A DNA stretch of 64,000 nt from Sinomicrobium weinanense (lineage in GTDB: Bacteria; Bacteroidota; Bacteroidia; Flavobacteriales; Flavobacteriaceae). The stretch spans positions 496,001-560,000 of the forward strand of contig NZ_JAHKRR010000001.1 in assembly GCF_018863395.1 (NCBI RefSeq), read 5' to 3'. Of the stretch, positions 17,851 through 26,992 are shown in pieces. Made by a program: the position numbers and the translations under genes. Below the pieces are notes generated by a model. That model ran no database searches. It was not told the DNA's origin and saw nothing but the letters and a program-made list of their open reading frames with translations. Position 1 is the first letter of the stretch. Each line of letters starts with the position of its first letter.

Positions 17851-18609
17851 TTACGGAACAGTAATTCCGAAAATTTCCCGCAATTTTGCTTCGAATGCTG
17901 CCTTGTCTGCTATGGTGGTTTCGGAGGTATGCCCGTTTTCGGTGGCCTTCAGTTTGTCGTCCGTTAGGGAGATCCTTCCGTTTTCGGTGGGCAGGGAAAC
18001 CAGCTTGTTTTTTGTAAAAGGCGATTCCGGACTGCTTTGATGATAATTGCACATGGCCGAAAACTCTTCGTATTCCCGGTGGATGTTTTTAAAAATATAT
18101 TTTGGGGTTTCATTTTTTCCGTCAAGATTATATACGATGAGGTATTCCGTGTCGTACTCCCGGATCACATAGTTTCCCCGGACATCCTGTTGCACGGTGT
18201 TGAGGTCTATCATTAACGGGGCAAAGGCAAATTCTCCCAGGCCAACGTCCACGAGATATTCCCGGTCATCGAGTATAACCACCACAGCCAGGTGGTCGTA
18301 TTCCTGTCCAAAGGCCGAAGTTTTTCCGTTATAGACCCTTCCGGAGATCCTTCGGGTCTCAAACCCTATGGCCGTGAGCAGTTCCAGGAACAGCCCGTTG
18401 AGTTCATAGCAGAAACCACCCCTTTTTCGTTCCACCACCTTGCGGTATATGGCATCCGTGTTCAGCCGGATGGGAGTATGGTAATGAATGTCCAGGTTCT
18501 CAAAAGGAACATGGAGCAAATGCTGTTTTTGCAGCTCTTTCAGTGTTTGGAGATCGGGCTGTACATTACCGTGGTATACAATGCGTGTTAAATATGTATT
18601 GATATCCAT
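17851..18609 (-). CDS. Arylamine N-acetyltransferase
   Basis: 252 aa. The catalytic triad is visible: C67 in R-G-G-F-C-Y-E-L-N, H106 in Y-D-H-L-A and D121 in Y-L-V-D-V-G. The N-terminal V-P-F-E-N-L-D-I-H (about residues 34-42) is also a NAT signature. NATs are cytoplasmic and acetylate arylamines and hydrazines with acetyl-CoA, or act as transferases in secondary metabolism. No biosynthetic cluster is nearby, so a detoxification role is the simplest guess. Confidence 0.93.
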   Translation of the reverse strand: MDINTYLTRIVYHGNVQPDLQTLKELQKQHLLHVPFENLDIHYHTPIRLNTDAIYRKVVERKRGGFCYELNGLFLELLTAIGFETRRISGRVYNGKTSAFGQEYDHLAVVVILDDREYLVDVGLGEFAFAPLMIDLNTVQQDVRGNYVIREYDTEYLIVYNLDGKNETPKYIFKNIHREYEEFSAMCNYHQSSPESPFTKNKLVSLPTENGRISLTDDKLKATENGHTSETTIADKAAFEAKLREIFGITVP

Positions 18610-18721
18610 GTTTTATGTGAGAAGTTGGGTGTTTTAGAATGATTTTACGACCTTCATGACAGATTTAGTATATTCGATCCGGCAGGAAAGTTTTGTATAA
18701 AACTACATAAATTCAACCGAT

Positions 18722-19141
18722 ATGAAAAGGAGAGACTTTGTTAAAACAGCAACCACAGCCATTGCCGCCGGAACAGTAGTGCCGGCCCTGGCTGGTTCGG
18801 CAACAACAGGAAACCACGCCCCGGAAGACAACGTAGTAAACCACTATGTACTGTTCTGGCTGAAAAAAGACCTTACGGAAAAACAGATTGAAGAGTTTAC
18901 CGGTTTTTTTGAAATGCTCCGTAAGGTCCCCGGCATTCGCAATTTTTATTACGGCAAACCTGCCAACAGCACCCCCAGGGATGTGGTGGACAATAGCTTT
19001 ACATATAATCTGATGATCCAGTTCAACACCCTGGAAGCACTGGAAGTTTATGGCGTACATCCCATACATATGGAAGCCATTGAAAAATACAGCCACTTCT
19101 GGGAAAAGGTCGTGGTGCACGATTCGGTACTGCATGAGTAG
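18722..19141 (+). CDS. Exported Dabb (stress-responsive A/B barrel) protein
   Basis: 139 aa. The N-terminus M-K-R-R-D-F-V-K-T-A-T-T-A is a Tat-type signal (RRDFVK) with cleavage expected around residue 27. The mature domain (about 35-139) begins V-N-H-Y-V-L-F-W-L-K-K-D-L-T, the Dabb dimeric alpha-beta barrel start, and ends with H-P-I-H-M-E-A-I-E-K-Y, another family landmark. The function of exported members is unknown. The Tat signal implies export of a folded protein, possibly with a bound cofactor. Confidence 0.85.
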   Translation: MKRRDFVKTATTAIAAGTVVPALAGSATTGNHAPEDNVVNHYVLFWLKKDLTEKQIEEFTGFFEMLRKVPGIRNFYYGKPANSTPRDVVDNSFTYNLMIQFNTLEALEVYGVHPIHMEAIEKYSHFWEKVVVHDSVLHE

Positions 19142-19177
19142 GGTAAAATAACGATAACCTCATTTGTGCCAAACAGA

Positions 19178-20446
19178 TCAGGCAGGTGATCTGTTCGTAG
19201 GACGACGATCGGTAAACACCAGGATTACGGTGATCAGCCCTATGACAAAGAACCCCAGGATAAGCGGAAAAACGCCAAGAATCATAAAGTGACTGATAAC
19301 AGATCCCAGGGATGACCCGATAAAGAAAAAAGAGGTGCCGTAAACCGATGAAGCCATACCAGCTGTATCTCCCATGGGTTCCATAGCCAAAGCGCTGCTG
19401 TTGGGCTCGACCGCTATATTGATGGCCATGAGCAGGGCTACAGCAATAAAAAAGAAGAGCATATTTGGCGGATCGCCGGAAATGAGTGTCAGTAACAGGA
19501 GAAGTCCGGCCGTCAGTGCATACACAACGAGCAGCCATTTAATGGTTAACCGTGCCCCAAACCGTGATGAAAGATAAGAATTAATCAGGGAAAAAAAAGA
19601 CATCAGCAGTCCGATCCCTGCAAAGATCCAGGCAAAAAGAGCCGGCTTGCCGTAAATTTCGCCTACTATACGTTCGGAACTGGAAATGTACGAACTCAAT
19701 GCGGCGAACAATATTGTGGTGATCCCGGTATACCGGAGAAAGGTCTTGTTGCTTAAAACTTTCCGAATAGACTCGCCGATATTTTTCCATTTCAGGGAGC
19801 TGCGCTTTTCCTGCGGGAGGGACTCTTTGAGGCGGAGTGACCAGAGAAAGACCACAATGGCAAACAAGGGAGGGGTGAGAAAGACCATTTGCCAGGACGA
19901 AACAGATAAAATAGCCATACCGAAAAAGGGAGCCAATATTGGAGTAAAGAGGAGTACTGTAAAGATCAGGGACATGATGCGGGCCATCTGGTCGCCTGCA
20001 AAACGATCGCGAACCCCGGCTATGGTGATCATAAAAATTGCTGAAGCTCCCATCCCCGCAACAAAGCGCGCCACAAACATAAATTCGAGATTTGGGGCAA
20101 AGGCAGCTGCGATCCCGCCGATGATGTAAAGCGGAAACCCGATACGAATGATGGGGAGACGGCCAAAACGGTCCGAAAATATACCGAAAACGATCTGGGC
20201 CACCTGCCCCATAAAAAAGAACACTATGATCTGTGCGGTAGCTGTAGACCCGGAACTGAGCCCAAAGTGTTCCCGGACCTCGGCAAATGCCGGGAGCATA
20301 ATATCAATTCCCAGGGCGGTTAAGGTCATGGTACAGGCCGACAATGCAATGAATTCAAATGATTTCATGGACCGGATTTTTCCGGGTACATCTCCTGTGG
20401 TTGCGGTTTTGCAGGCAACAATAACTTCGCTTTCCGTTTTTTTCAT
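19178..20446 (-). CDS. Bcr/CflA-type MFS drug efflux transporter
   Basis: 422 aa. The start at 20446 gives a 26-residue hydrophilic leader, and the ATG at 20368 (MKSFEFIALSACTM) is an equally plausible start. Twelve TM segments. D-I-M-L-P-A-F-A-E (about residues 48-56) followed by F-G-I-F-S-D-R-F-G-R-L-P is the Bcr/CflA signature, with the intact MFS motif A (G-x-x-S-D-R-x-G-R). Inner membrane; substrates of this group include bicyclomycin, chloramphenicol and other drugs. Confidence 0.88.
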   Translation of the reverse strand: MKKTESEVIVACKTATTGDVPGKIRSMKSFEFIALSACTMTLTALGIDIMLPAFAEVREHFGLSSGSTATAQIIVFFFMGQVAQIVFGIFSDRFGRLPIIRIGFPLYIIGGIAAAFAPNLEFMFVARFVAGMGASAIFMITIAGVRDRFAGDQMARIMSLIFTVLLFTPILAPFFGMAILSVSSWQMVFLTPPLFAIVVFLWSLRLKESLPQEKRSSLKWKNIGESIRKVLSNKTFLRYTGITTILFAALSSYISSSERIVGEIYGKPALFAWIFAGIGLLMSFFSLINSYLSSRFGARLTIKWLLVVYALTAGLLLLLTLISGDPPNMLFFFIAVALLMAINIAVEPNSSALAMEPMGDTAGMASSVYGTSFFFIGSSLGSVISHFMILGVFPLILGFFVIGLITVILVFTDRRPTNRSPA

Positions 20447-21080
20447 CTGTTTAAAGTTTTTCGCACAGGGAATATGAGCTAAAATTCATGCACATTCAGG
20501 AACCGCTGTGCTCTTGCACGAAAAATTTTAATCATTTCCCTAGGGGAGATACCTGATCAAAATTTTTTATGTTCGTTTTATTTTTTTGAGTGTTGTAAAC
20601 TGTACTTTTTTTGAATGAATATTATTTCCAATACAAATATAAGAGATCTATATAATAAACAAAATAAACACTTGGTTTATTGTTTAAAATAATACCCTAA
20701 AGAATAAAAAGATTATATTAAGCAAATGTACTATCCGGACATCAGCGGGTTGAGGGGTTGAAACGACTTTAAAGGGGGGTGATCGGGACAAGATAAATAG
20801 CTTTTCCCCAAAAGGCTGGTATGGAACATTTTAAAATGGTTGTTCCTGGCTGATAAAACAATATTAGCAACCTGGTTGGTCCTGGCTAAATATTTACCAG
20901 GGCCACCGGAGCTCAAAATAAATACAAACATCTCAGGTTGTTCCTGCAAATTCCGAAAAAAAAGATCAAATCACTTTGCAGCCGGGAAGATATTCATTTT
21001 AAAAAATGTTATTTTAGTGTAGAATAGCAGTTAAAAATAACGTTGTTTATTTTAGACAGGTATTCCCCAATATTTTTTGT
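20447..21080. other. AT-rich intergenic region without a recognisable gene
   Basis: 634 bp between a divergent gene pair. It is strongly AT-rich around 20570-20720 and probably contains promoters for both genes. A 72-codon reading frame on the minus strand (20731-20949) has no recognisable features or leader. No repeat or RNA-like fold was noticed. Confidence 0.5.
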
Positions 21081-21602
21081 ATGAAAACGATCTGTTCTTT
21101 TGCCTTCTTTTTTGTTTTTGTCTTCGTTGTTGCCCAGGACGGTTATCCTGTTCCCGAAAAAACACCGGCCAGGCTGTTTTATATCCAGCACAGTCAAAAC
21201 CACAACACCTATGTTTATGACGTCAACATGAATGGCACATCCATAAACCGGGAAGATCCTGTTTATGCGCATCGTATTGTTTATACCGAAGGCGGTGTTG
21301 ACAAACCTTTGACCGGGATCCAGAAACGGATGGCTTACGGTATCGAGGCGAACTATGTAAAGCCCGGTCTTTACGAAATGTACCTGGCCGCTACCAAAAA
21401 ACAAAAGTTATACCTCACGCTTAATGCACAGGGCCCCCCCAGGGTTTATACTACGGTTAACAATCATAAGATCTATGTAGACCGGATGTTCATAAAGCTG
21501 AAAGACAGTACTTCCGGAATTGGTGTGCATGCGGAATATGTTTTGTTTGAAGGGCAGGATTTCGATACCGGGGAAAATGTCACGGAGAAAATGGAAATGT
21601 AA
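21081..21602 (+). CDS. Secreted DUF4833 protein
   Basis: 173 aa with a signal peptide (FAFFFVFVFVVAQ, cleavage after about residue 19). The mature part has R-L-F-Y-I-Q-H-S-Q-N-H-N-T-Y-V-Y-D, P-V-Y-A-H-R-I-V-Y and L-T-G-I-Q-K-R-M-A-Y-G, the landmarks of DUF4833. Predicted to be periplasmic or extracellular and all-beta. The family has no known activity. It is transcribed divergently from the Bcr/CflA-type exporter and convergently with the VOC gene. Confidence 0.8.
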   Translation: MKTICSFAFFFVFVFVVAQDGYPVPEKTPARLFYIQHSQNHNTYVYDVNMNGTSINREDPVYAHRIVYTEGGVDKPLTGIQKRMAYGIEANYVKPGLYEMYLAATKKQKLYLTLNAQGPPRVYTTVNNHKIYVDRMFIKLKDSTSGIGVHAEYVLFEGQDFDTGENVTEKMEM

Positions 21603-21628
21603 TGCAGGCCGTCAATAGCTATTTAACC

Positions 21629-22138
21629 TCACTTTCGCTTAAAAGGTTCAAAGAGTTCTACCAGGTTGCCGGACGGGTCCCGGAGTAAGATCTGTTTTCC
21701 TCCGTTCCCGATCACTAATTCGTTCCTGAATATTACATTTTGTAATTTCAATTCGGCAATCTTCTTGTCCAGGTCGGGAACACGGATCTGTATCCTGTTC
21801 CAGCCACCGGGTGAGGGGACTGTTCCGTCTGTCATGGTCCGTCCGGCACCTCCTCCGCTTCCGGGGCGATTGATAAGCAGTTTCAGATTTCCAAAAGACA
21901 ACAGGGCAAAACCGCCCGATGGTGGTTGCATTTCAGTTTTAAACCCTAAGGTTCGGTTATAAAAATCAACACTCTCCTTGACGTCATTGACTATATATCT
22001 CATATAAACAAAATGATCTGCCTGGGTTTTTGTTATGTTTTCTTTCATAGTTCCGGAATTAATTTGTGCGAATACATCAGTGCTGCCTGTTACCGTAATC
22101 CAGGCAACCAGCAGGCTGCAATACCAAAGTTTTTTCAT
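21629..22138 (-). CDS. Exported VOC (glyoxalase-like) protein
   Basis: 169 aa. An N-terminal signal peptide (about residues 1-24, ending VFAQ) precedes a single VOC/bleomycin-resistance fold beginning D-H-F-V-Y-M-R-Y-I-V-N-D-V-K-E-S-V-D-F-Y (about 41-60). It ends with D-P-S-G-N-L-V-E-L-F-E-P (about 154-165), in which the Glu is a usual metal ligand. Exported VOC proteins are less common than cytoplasmic ones. The substrate is unknown. It lies 63 nt downstream of the AraC gene on the same strand and may be its target. Confidence 0.82.
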   Translation of the reverse strand: MKKLWYCSLLVAWITVTGSTDVFAQINSGTMKENITKTQADHFVYMRYIVNDVKESVDFYNRTLGFKTEMQPPSGGFALLSFGNLKLLINRPGSGGGAGRTMTDGTVPSPGGWNRIQIRVPDLDKKIAELKLQNVIFRNELVIGNGGKQILLRDPSGNLVELFEPFKRK

Positions 22139-22201
22139 TTGGATTTTTATACTAAAGTACTGCTGCCGGGATTCACAGTATTGTATAAATGCGACATCTT
22201 G

Positions 22202-23035
22202 TTACCGGAACTCTGTCGTTGCCCTGTAATTGGTGTTGTTTGGGGTGTGTTGAACAAATTCTTTCGGGGTATATCCGGAGAATCTACGGAAATCGTGGGT
22301 GAAATGTGCCTGGTCATAATAGCCGTAACGGTATGCGGTTTGGGCCAGCGGTCCGGCCCCGGAGATTTCCCTGACCACGGCATTAAATCGTGCAATATTT
22401 AAGAACAACCTGGGACTGAATCCGGAAAATTCCCTGAATTTCCGTTCAAATTGTCTTCGGGACAGGAAACATTGTTCAGCCAATGATGAGATAGAGCATT
22501 GCTGCGGGGAACTTATAATATTTTTTATGGAATGGAATATTTTTGAGTAGTGGGCCTGGATGTTCTTTAAGTGTATTTCCAGAAAACGGGATACTAATTG
22601 TGCTCTTCGTATGCCGTTTGGTGCGAGCATCATTTTTTCTTCCAGGATCTCACCACTTTTGCCGAGCAGGGTTTTAAGGTCGGTCATTTGGTCGCTTAGT
22701 TCACTTGCCGGCAATGCAAATAATTGCGAAATGGCATGAGGGTACAGGTAAATCCCGAAAAGCCCGAAATCTGTTTTTGTTACAAAGGTGCTGAATTGTT
22801 GTGTTTGTCCGAAAATCCTTGATGCTAAAACTTCCTCAGACCCCGATGTTTCTGTGTATCTCCTGAAATTCCCTTTGTAATAAAAGATAAGTTCAGGACA
22901 ACAGTCGGCCAATACCCGGTGAACAAACGGGCAACGGGCCGAAGCCTTTCCTTCCAGAACCCAATAAAACTGGACAAAGCCGGCAAGGTGTTCCGGTGGT
23001 GCTATGGTATGGTATTCCGTACGATTTGGTCCCAT
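22202..23035 (-). CDS. AraC-family transcriptional regulator
   Basis: 277 aa. The N-terminal sensor (about 1-160) opens with I-A-P-P-E-H-L-A-G-F-V-Q-F-Y-W-V-L-E, the pattern of DUF6597-type AraC N-domains. The C-terminal AraC HTH (about 175-270) contains L-A-E-Q-C-F-L-S-R-R-Q-F-E-R-K-F, A-Y-R-Y-G-Y-Y-D-Q-A-H-F-T-H-D-F and F-S-G-Y-T-P-K-E-F. It probably controls the VOC gene immediately downstream. Confidence 0.9.
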   Translation of the reverse strand: MGPNRTEYHTIAPPEHLAGFVQFYWVLEGKASARCPFVHRVLADCCPELIFYYKGNFRRYTETSGSEEVLASRIFGQTQQFSTFVTKTDFGLFGIYLYPHAISQLFALPASELSDQMTDLKTLLGKSGEILEEKMMLAPNGIRRAQLVSRFLEIHLKNIQAHYSKIFHSIKNIISSPQQCSISSLAEQCFLSRRQFERKFREFSGFSPRLFLNIARFNAVVREISGAGPLAQTAYRYGYYDQAHFTHDFRRFSGYTPKEFVQHTPNNTNYRATTEFR

Positions 23036-23148
23036 CTCTTTTGTGATATGAAATATAACAGTTGCTGTACGTGGCTGTGGACCAGTTATTTATAAATATA
23101 CCATAAATATATTAAATACTCGTGCCAGGATTTTTTATGGCCGCGATA

Positions 23149-23979
23149 TTATTTCCCGTATACAGGTGTCCTTTTCAGCAGGTAGTTCAGTGTTATACGG
23201 TAAGCATCTATTCCCGGCCAGAATGAGTTGTGTTCCTGCCCGAAAAGGTGCTGGCCGTTATGGTCATATATATTCATATTTACGGTGGTATCATAGTTTT
23301 TCTCGGAAGTGGTAGAGCTGGTTGTGGTATTTAAAATTTTTCCGATAACATTCTTTTTGTTACTTTCCTTTACAACGGAGTTTCCGGATGCTGTGGTAGA
23401 TGAAACTACACTGGTTTCATTAGTGGTTATCATGCCTTGAATTACATACTCTACCTTTAAGATCTGGCATATTTCACCCATGGTATATCCCTGGATATTG
23501 TTGTTATTGACACCTGCCTTGGCCAACAGCGCATTTGTTGTTTGTATATCCTGTATTTGCAGGTTATTGGCCTTCTTGTTTAGAATGGAGAAACATTCCT
23601 GCTGGATTTTAAGGGGCATCTGCGTGCTTCCGTCTTTCTGATCTGCAATATAAGCAAAGGGCAGGATGGCCAGCTTGTTGTGAAAATCTGCAGGCTGGGC
23701 GTTATCGCCGGATGTGTCTGTTTTATCAGGGTTAAAGAACTCTATGCGGCCACTGGCAAAGGTGATCTTGCTGATGTCTGCTTTTTTAATGGTGTATATC
23801 AGGGCTTCGTTGGTATAGGCAAACTTAATTTCGTCATCTGAAATTTCGGTGACCTTGCCAGACCGCTGTTCTCCGTTGTTCATCAGGAGGAGGTCATACT
23901 TCGGGGTCTCCTGAGCATGAATAACAAAGCACATAAGGGTTAAAAGATAAAAGGTAGTGAGGCGCATAAGGGGTTTCAT
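23149..23979 (-). CDS. Secreted protein with a small beta-barrel and a CsgG-like domain
   Basis: 276 aa with a signal peptide (cleavage after about residue 22, VIHAQ). Residues 28-80 (L-L-L-M-N-N-G-E-Q-R-S-G-K-V-T-E-I) resemble an Lsm-like module common in Bacteroidota exported proteins. Residues 95-270 are mixed alpha/beta and include L-A-I-L-P-F-A-Y-I and Y-V-I-Q-G-M-I, as in CsgG/TolB-like penicillin-binding-protein-activator domains. A Ser/Thr-rich insert lies at about 185-220. Periplasmic or outer-membrane associated; role unknown. Confidence 0.6.
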   Translation of the reverse strand: MKPLMRLTTFYLLTLMCFVIHAQETPKYDLLLMNNGEQRSGKVTEISDDEIKFAYTNEALIYTIKKADISKITFASGRIEFFNPDKTDTSGDNAQPADFHNKLAILPFAYIADQKDGSTQMPLKIQQECFSILNKKANNLQIQDIQTTNALLAKAGVNNNNIQGYTMGEICQILKVEYVIQGMITTNETSVVSSTTASGNSVVKESNKKNVIGKILNTTTSSTTSEKNYDTTVNMNIYDHNGQHLFGQEHNSFWPGIDAYRITLNYLLKRTPVYGK

Positions 23980-24199
23980 TTAAGGTTAAAATCTGGACAG
24001 TTGTTTATTCCTGGGTTACGAATGGATCCGGGATAATTGATTGTTTTTCTGACAACAATTTAAATAAAAAAAATCAAATAATGATGTTCAGAACAGGAAA
24101 CCTCTTTGGTTTCTCCTGGCATAGCAACGAGGTTTCAGGAAGAATTAACGGTGTTTTTTGTTACTGTCACCCGGGATGGGGTAGTAGCAATACCAGGGT

Positions 24200-24676
24200 T
24201 TACTTTGCCATGGAGTTATTTTTTAGGCTAAAAATCAGTATGCTACATATAGTGCCAATGATAAATCCAGTAAACAGGTAGCTTCCAAAATGAAGGTCCT
24301 GATAATTTATTGCATTTTGAATTCTGCTTTCTGCAGGGTATTCAGACATTTTTAATAATTGCCTGTTGATTAGAAATACCCTGAACTGCCATGCCAGAAT
24401 TCCGCATCCTATTACAATTCCACAGGTAATTATACTTTGCTTTATAAATTTTAACCGGGCAAATTTACCTGCAATCAGGTACAGAACGGGAATACTTCCC
24501 AGGGCAAGGGCAAAAATCAGGTGTGCATAAAATTGTCCGCCTATGGAGGTGCTTACAATTTGAGTATTTCCCTGGTCCAATTGAGAAAGCGATACTTCTA
24601 TGAAAAGGTTACTTATCAAAAAACCGATAATGGTCAGGATCAGTATTATTCCAATATAAACCAGTGTCTTTTTCAT
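24200..24676 (-). CDS. Four-TM membrane protein of unknown function
   Basis: 158 aa with four hydrophobic stretches (about residues 4-26, 49-69, 82-103 and 132-152). The loop between TM3 and TM4 is hydrophilic (M-S-E-Y-P-A-E-S-R-I-Q-N). No family recognised. It lies directly downstream of the terminator of the M48 protease gene and so is probably expressed on its own. Confidence 0.6.
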   Translation of the reverse strand: MKKTLVYIGIILILTIIGFLISNLFIEVSLSQLDQGNTQIVSTSIGGQFYAHLIFALALGSIPVLYLIAGKFARLKFIKQSIITCGIVIGCGILAWQFRVFLINRQLLKMSEYPAESRIQNAINYQDLHFGSYLFTGFIIGTICSILIFSLKNNSMAK

Positions 24677-24778
24677 TCTGTTTTTAAGGTGTGGTTAACT
24701 TACGGTGTTGGATGTTTTCAGGATTCACAGGCAAATTTCCATGGTTTTCAATAATTTTTCAGCCTGTAAACAACAAAA

Positions 24779-24795
24779 GACCCCATAGCGGGGCC
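24779..24795 (-). terminator. Terminator of the M48 protease gene
   Basis: On the minus strand GGCCCC-GCTAT-GGGGTC is followed by TTTTGTTG, a compact hairpin and T tract about 60 nt after the protease stop codon. Confidence 0.75.
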
Positions 24796-24855
24796 TTTGT
24801 CTGATATATGATATATTTTGTGCTTTTATACTTACCATAATAGCGCACAAAATGT

Positions 24856-25644
24856 TTATTCCGGACGTTTAAACCCGTCTTTCTCCGCTTTTTTGCTCAT
24901 GGCCTTTATTCGCTTTTCCGTATCGGGGTGGGAAGAAAACAATTGCGATCCTTTTTTCTTTCCTTCGGCTTCCCCGGAATCTCCGAGCAGTTTTTCAAAT
25001 GCCATGGACATATGCCACGGGTTTACCTCATTGTCTTTTAAAAATTTATAGCCATAGTCATCGGCTTTGCTCTCCTGTTTTCTGGAAAATGCGGAGTTGG
25101 CCACAGCCTCTCCCAGCTCTCCCAGTTGAGACTGGCTTAAGGTAGCCGCAGCTCCGCCCTGTGAAGCTACACCTTCTTTGAGGGCAGAGGTGAGCAGGGC
25201 TGTTTTGAACGCGTCTTTGGAGTCGGTGTTTTTTACGTGCCCTATTTCGTGCCCGATAACTCCCAGTATTTCTTCGTCAGACATAACGTCCATTAACCCG
25301 GCACAAACACGTACACTGCCGTCGGCACAGGCAAAGGCGTTGACGTCCTTTACGAGATAAACCTTGAAGTTGAGGTCCAGTCCGTCGTAAGTGGTCAGTC
25401 CGGACGTCAGTTTTTTCAGGCGTTGTGCCAGTTCGTCATTTTCCGGGGCTACGGGATTGTTTTCATCCATCCACTGAATGTATTCCCTGGTATAGGCAAT
25501 CACTTCTTCATCACTCAATGTAACGGCTTTAACCACCTTGGAGCCGGATTTCAATACATTTTTGTTCAACTTGATCTGTGCACCGGCAGTAAGCGACATT
25601 GTAACTACAAGCACACCTGTGGCACTAAGACGTAATAGGTTCAT
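24856..25644 (-). CDS. Exported M48-family zinc metallopeptidase
   Basis: 262 aa. The signal peptide (about residues 1-22) ends AGAQ. The zinc site H-E-I-G-H is at 132-136, and the third ligand is expected in E-S-K-A-D-D-Y-G (about 191-198). V-N-A-F-A-C-A-D-G-S-V-R-V (about 101-113) is the typical substrate-binding edge strand of M48B/LoiP/YcaL-like proteases. Periplasmic quality-control protease; no TM segment follows the signal. It has its own terminator. Confidence 0.92.
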   Translation of the reverse strand: MNLLRLSATGVLVVTMSLTAGAQIKLNKNVLKSGSKVVKAVTLSDEEVIAYTREYIQWMDENNPVAPENDELAQRLKKLTSGLTTYDGLDLNFKVYLVKDVNAFACADGSVRVCAGLMDVMSDEEILGVIGHEIGHVKNTDSKDAFKTALLTSALKEGVASQGGAAATLSQSQLGELGEAVANSAFSRKQESKADDYGYKFLKDNEVNPWHMSMAFEKLLGDSGEAEGKKKGSQLFSSHPDTEKRIKAMSKKAEKDGFKRPE

Positions 25645-25843
25645 CGTTGTCTGTTTTTTTTTAAATTGATATGTACAAAAATACGGACAATATCTCTATA
25701 TACGAAATCCCGGTTTTCCGGGATTTTGAAAAAGCTGCCGCGTTTGGCTATTCCGGATAGGATGCGTTGCAGGTAGTTTCTTTTGTTTTCCCCTTTTCCG
25801 TCCTTTGCGACCGCCGGTGTTTTTAAAACATACCTGAATTACA

Positions 25844-25865
25844 AAAGGCCCGAAGCCGGGCCTTT
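25844..25865 (-). terminator. Terminator of the MscS gene
   Basis: AAAGGCCCG-AAGC-CGGGCCTTT is a perfect 9-bp-arm hairpin with TTTTGT on the minus strand, about 65 nt beyond the mscS-like stop codon. The symmetry could let it stop transcription in both directions. Confidence 0.8.
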
Positions 25866-25928
25866 GTCCAATATGTTGTGTTCTGATGCCCATTTCCGTT
25901 TTACTTCAACGGGTACCGGCGGGCATGG

Positions 25929-26741
25929 TTACCCTTCTTTCTGAATTTCCACCTGGTGCGGATAGGGGATCTCAATACCTTCGGCATCAAAGCGGTATTT
26001 CATTTCTTCCAGTACATGCCAGCGGCAGTCCCAGAAATGTTCGTTTCTGGCCCAATACCTTAAGGACAGGTTGATGGAGCTATCGGCCAGCTCGTTAACG
26101 ATGACCATGGGTGCAGGTTCCCGGAGAACCGTTTCTTTGGAGTTTACAATATCGAGAAGGATCTCTTTGGCCTTTTTAATATTGGAGTCATAACTGATAC
26201 CGGCAATGATATTTTCCCTTCTTATGCTTTCGGCACTGTAATTTACAATGTTCTCATTGGATAGTTTTCCGTTAGGGATAATGGCCAGTTGATTGCCGAA
26301 AGTATTGAGGGAGGTGTTGACGATACCGATTTCCTTTACGGTTCCGGAAATGCCTTGTGCTTCTATAAAGTCGCCTACTTTAAAAGGTTTAAAGATCATG
26401 ATCAGTACTCCTCCGGCAAAGTTGGCCAGTGATCCCTGAAGGGCAAGCCCTATGGCCAGGCCGGCAGAAGCGATAACGGCGGCAAAAGACATGGTCTGAA
26501 TGCCAAGCGTACCCATAATAATGATAATCAGAAGTATTTTTAGCCCCCAATCCAGTATGGTGGCCAGGAAACCTTGCAGACCGACGTCGTATTTCCGCTT
26601 TTTCATGATCTTCCGGGCGTATTTGACCACACGTCCGAAGACCCACAAGCCTACGATCCATATTAAAATGGCAAGAATGATCCTGGGGGTAAACTCTACG
26701 ATCAACTCTATTCCTTTTTCAATCCATTGTTCTGTTTCCAT
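25929..26741 (-). CDS. Small-conductance mechanosensitive channel (MscS family)
   Basis: 270 aa. Three TM segments, with the pore helix TM3 rich in Gly/Ala: A-V-I-A-S-A-G-L-A-I-G-L-A-L-Q-G-S-L-A-N-F-A-G-G (about residues 85-110). The beta domain follows with P-F-K-V-G-D-F-I-E (about 118-126) and G-I-V-N-T-S-L-N-T-F (about 138-147), where the family has more commonly I-x-x-x-x-T-x-L-x-T-x-D. Its size is close to E. coli MscS (286 aa). Inner membrane; releases solutes on hypo-osmotic shock. Confidence 0.93.
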   Translation of the reverse strand: METEQWIEKGIELIVEFTPRIILAILIWIVGLWVFGRVVKYARKIMKKRKYDVGLQGFLATILDWGLKILLIIIIMGTLGIQTMSFAAVIASAGLAIGLALQGSLANFAGGVLIMIFKPFKVGDFIEAQGISGTVKEIGIVNTSLNTFGNQLAIIPNGKLSNENIVNYSAESIRRENIIAGISYDSNIKKAKEILLDIVNSKETVLREPAPMVIVNELADSSINLSLRYWARNEHFWDCRWHVLEEMKYRFDAEGIEIPYPHQVEIQKEG

Positions 26742-26869
26742 ACCGATAACCTGATTTTTAGGGTTTAAATTAGTGTTATTTTACGATGTTGTTTTTATCT
26801 AAACTACAACTTGTGTATAAAAATATTTTCCAAAGGTATCTAATAATTTTCAACGCTACAAAACCGAAA

Positions 26870-26910
26870 AAGGCCCGTTAATGCCGGTTTATAACCGGAA
26901 ACAGGGCCTT
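26870..26910 (-). terminator. Terminator with a two-part hairpin
   Basis: AAGGCCC (26870-26876) pairs with GGGCCTT (26904-26910). Inside, CCGGTT-ATA-AACCGG forms a second stem. On the minus strand a T run follows. It ends the gene whose stop is at 26993. Confidence 0.75.
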
Positions 26911-26992
26911 AAGCCATATCGTCCTTTATTGTTGGCGCTTCAAAGATCTCATTCCATGGCGTAGTGTTTTTAAGGATGGCAGCAGCAGTAAT

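Noticed and set aside
20731-20949. 72-codon frame on the minus strand in a long intergenic gap
   Set aside because: No recognisable domain, signal or leader; composition fits non-coding DNA.
24081-24281. 66-codon frame on the plus strand
   Set aside because: Overlaps the end of the four-TM gene and lacks any family feature.
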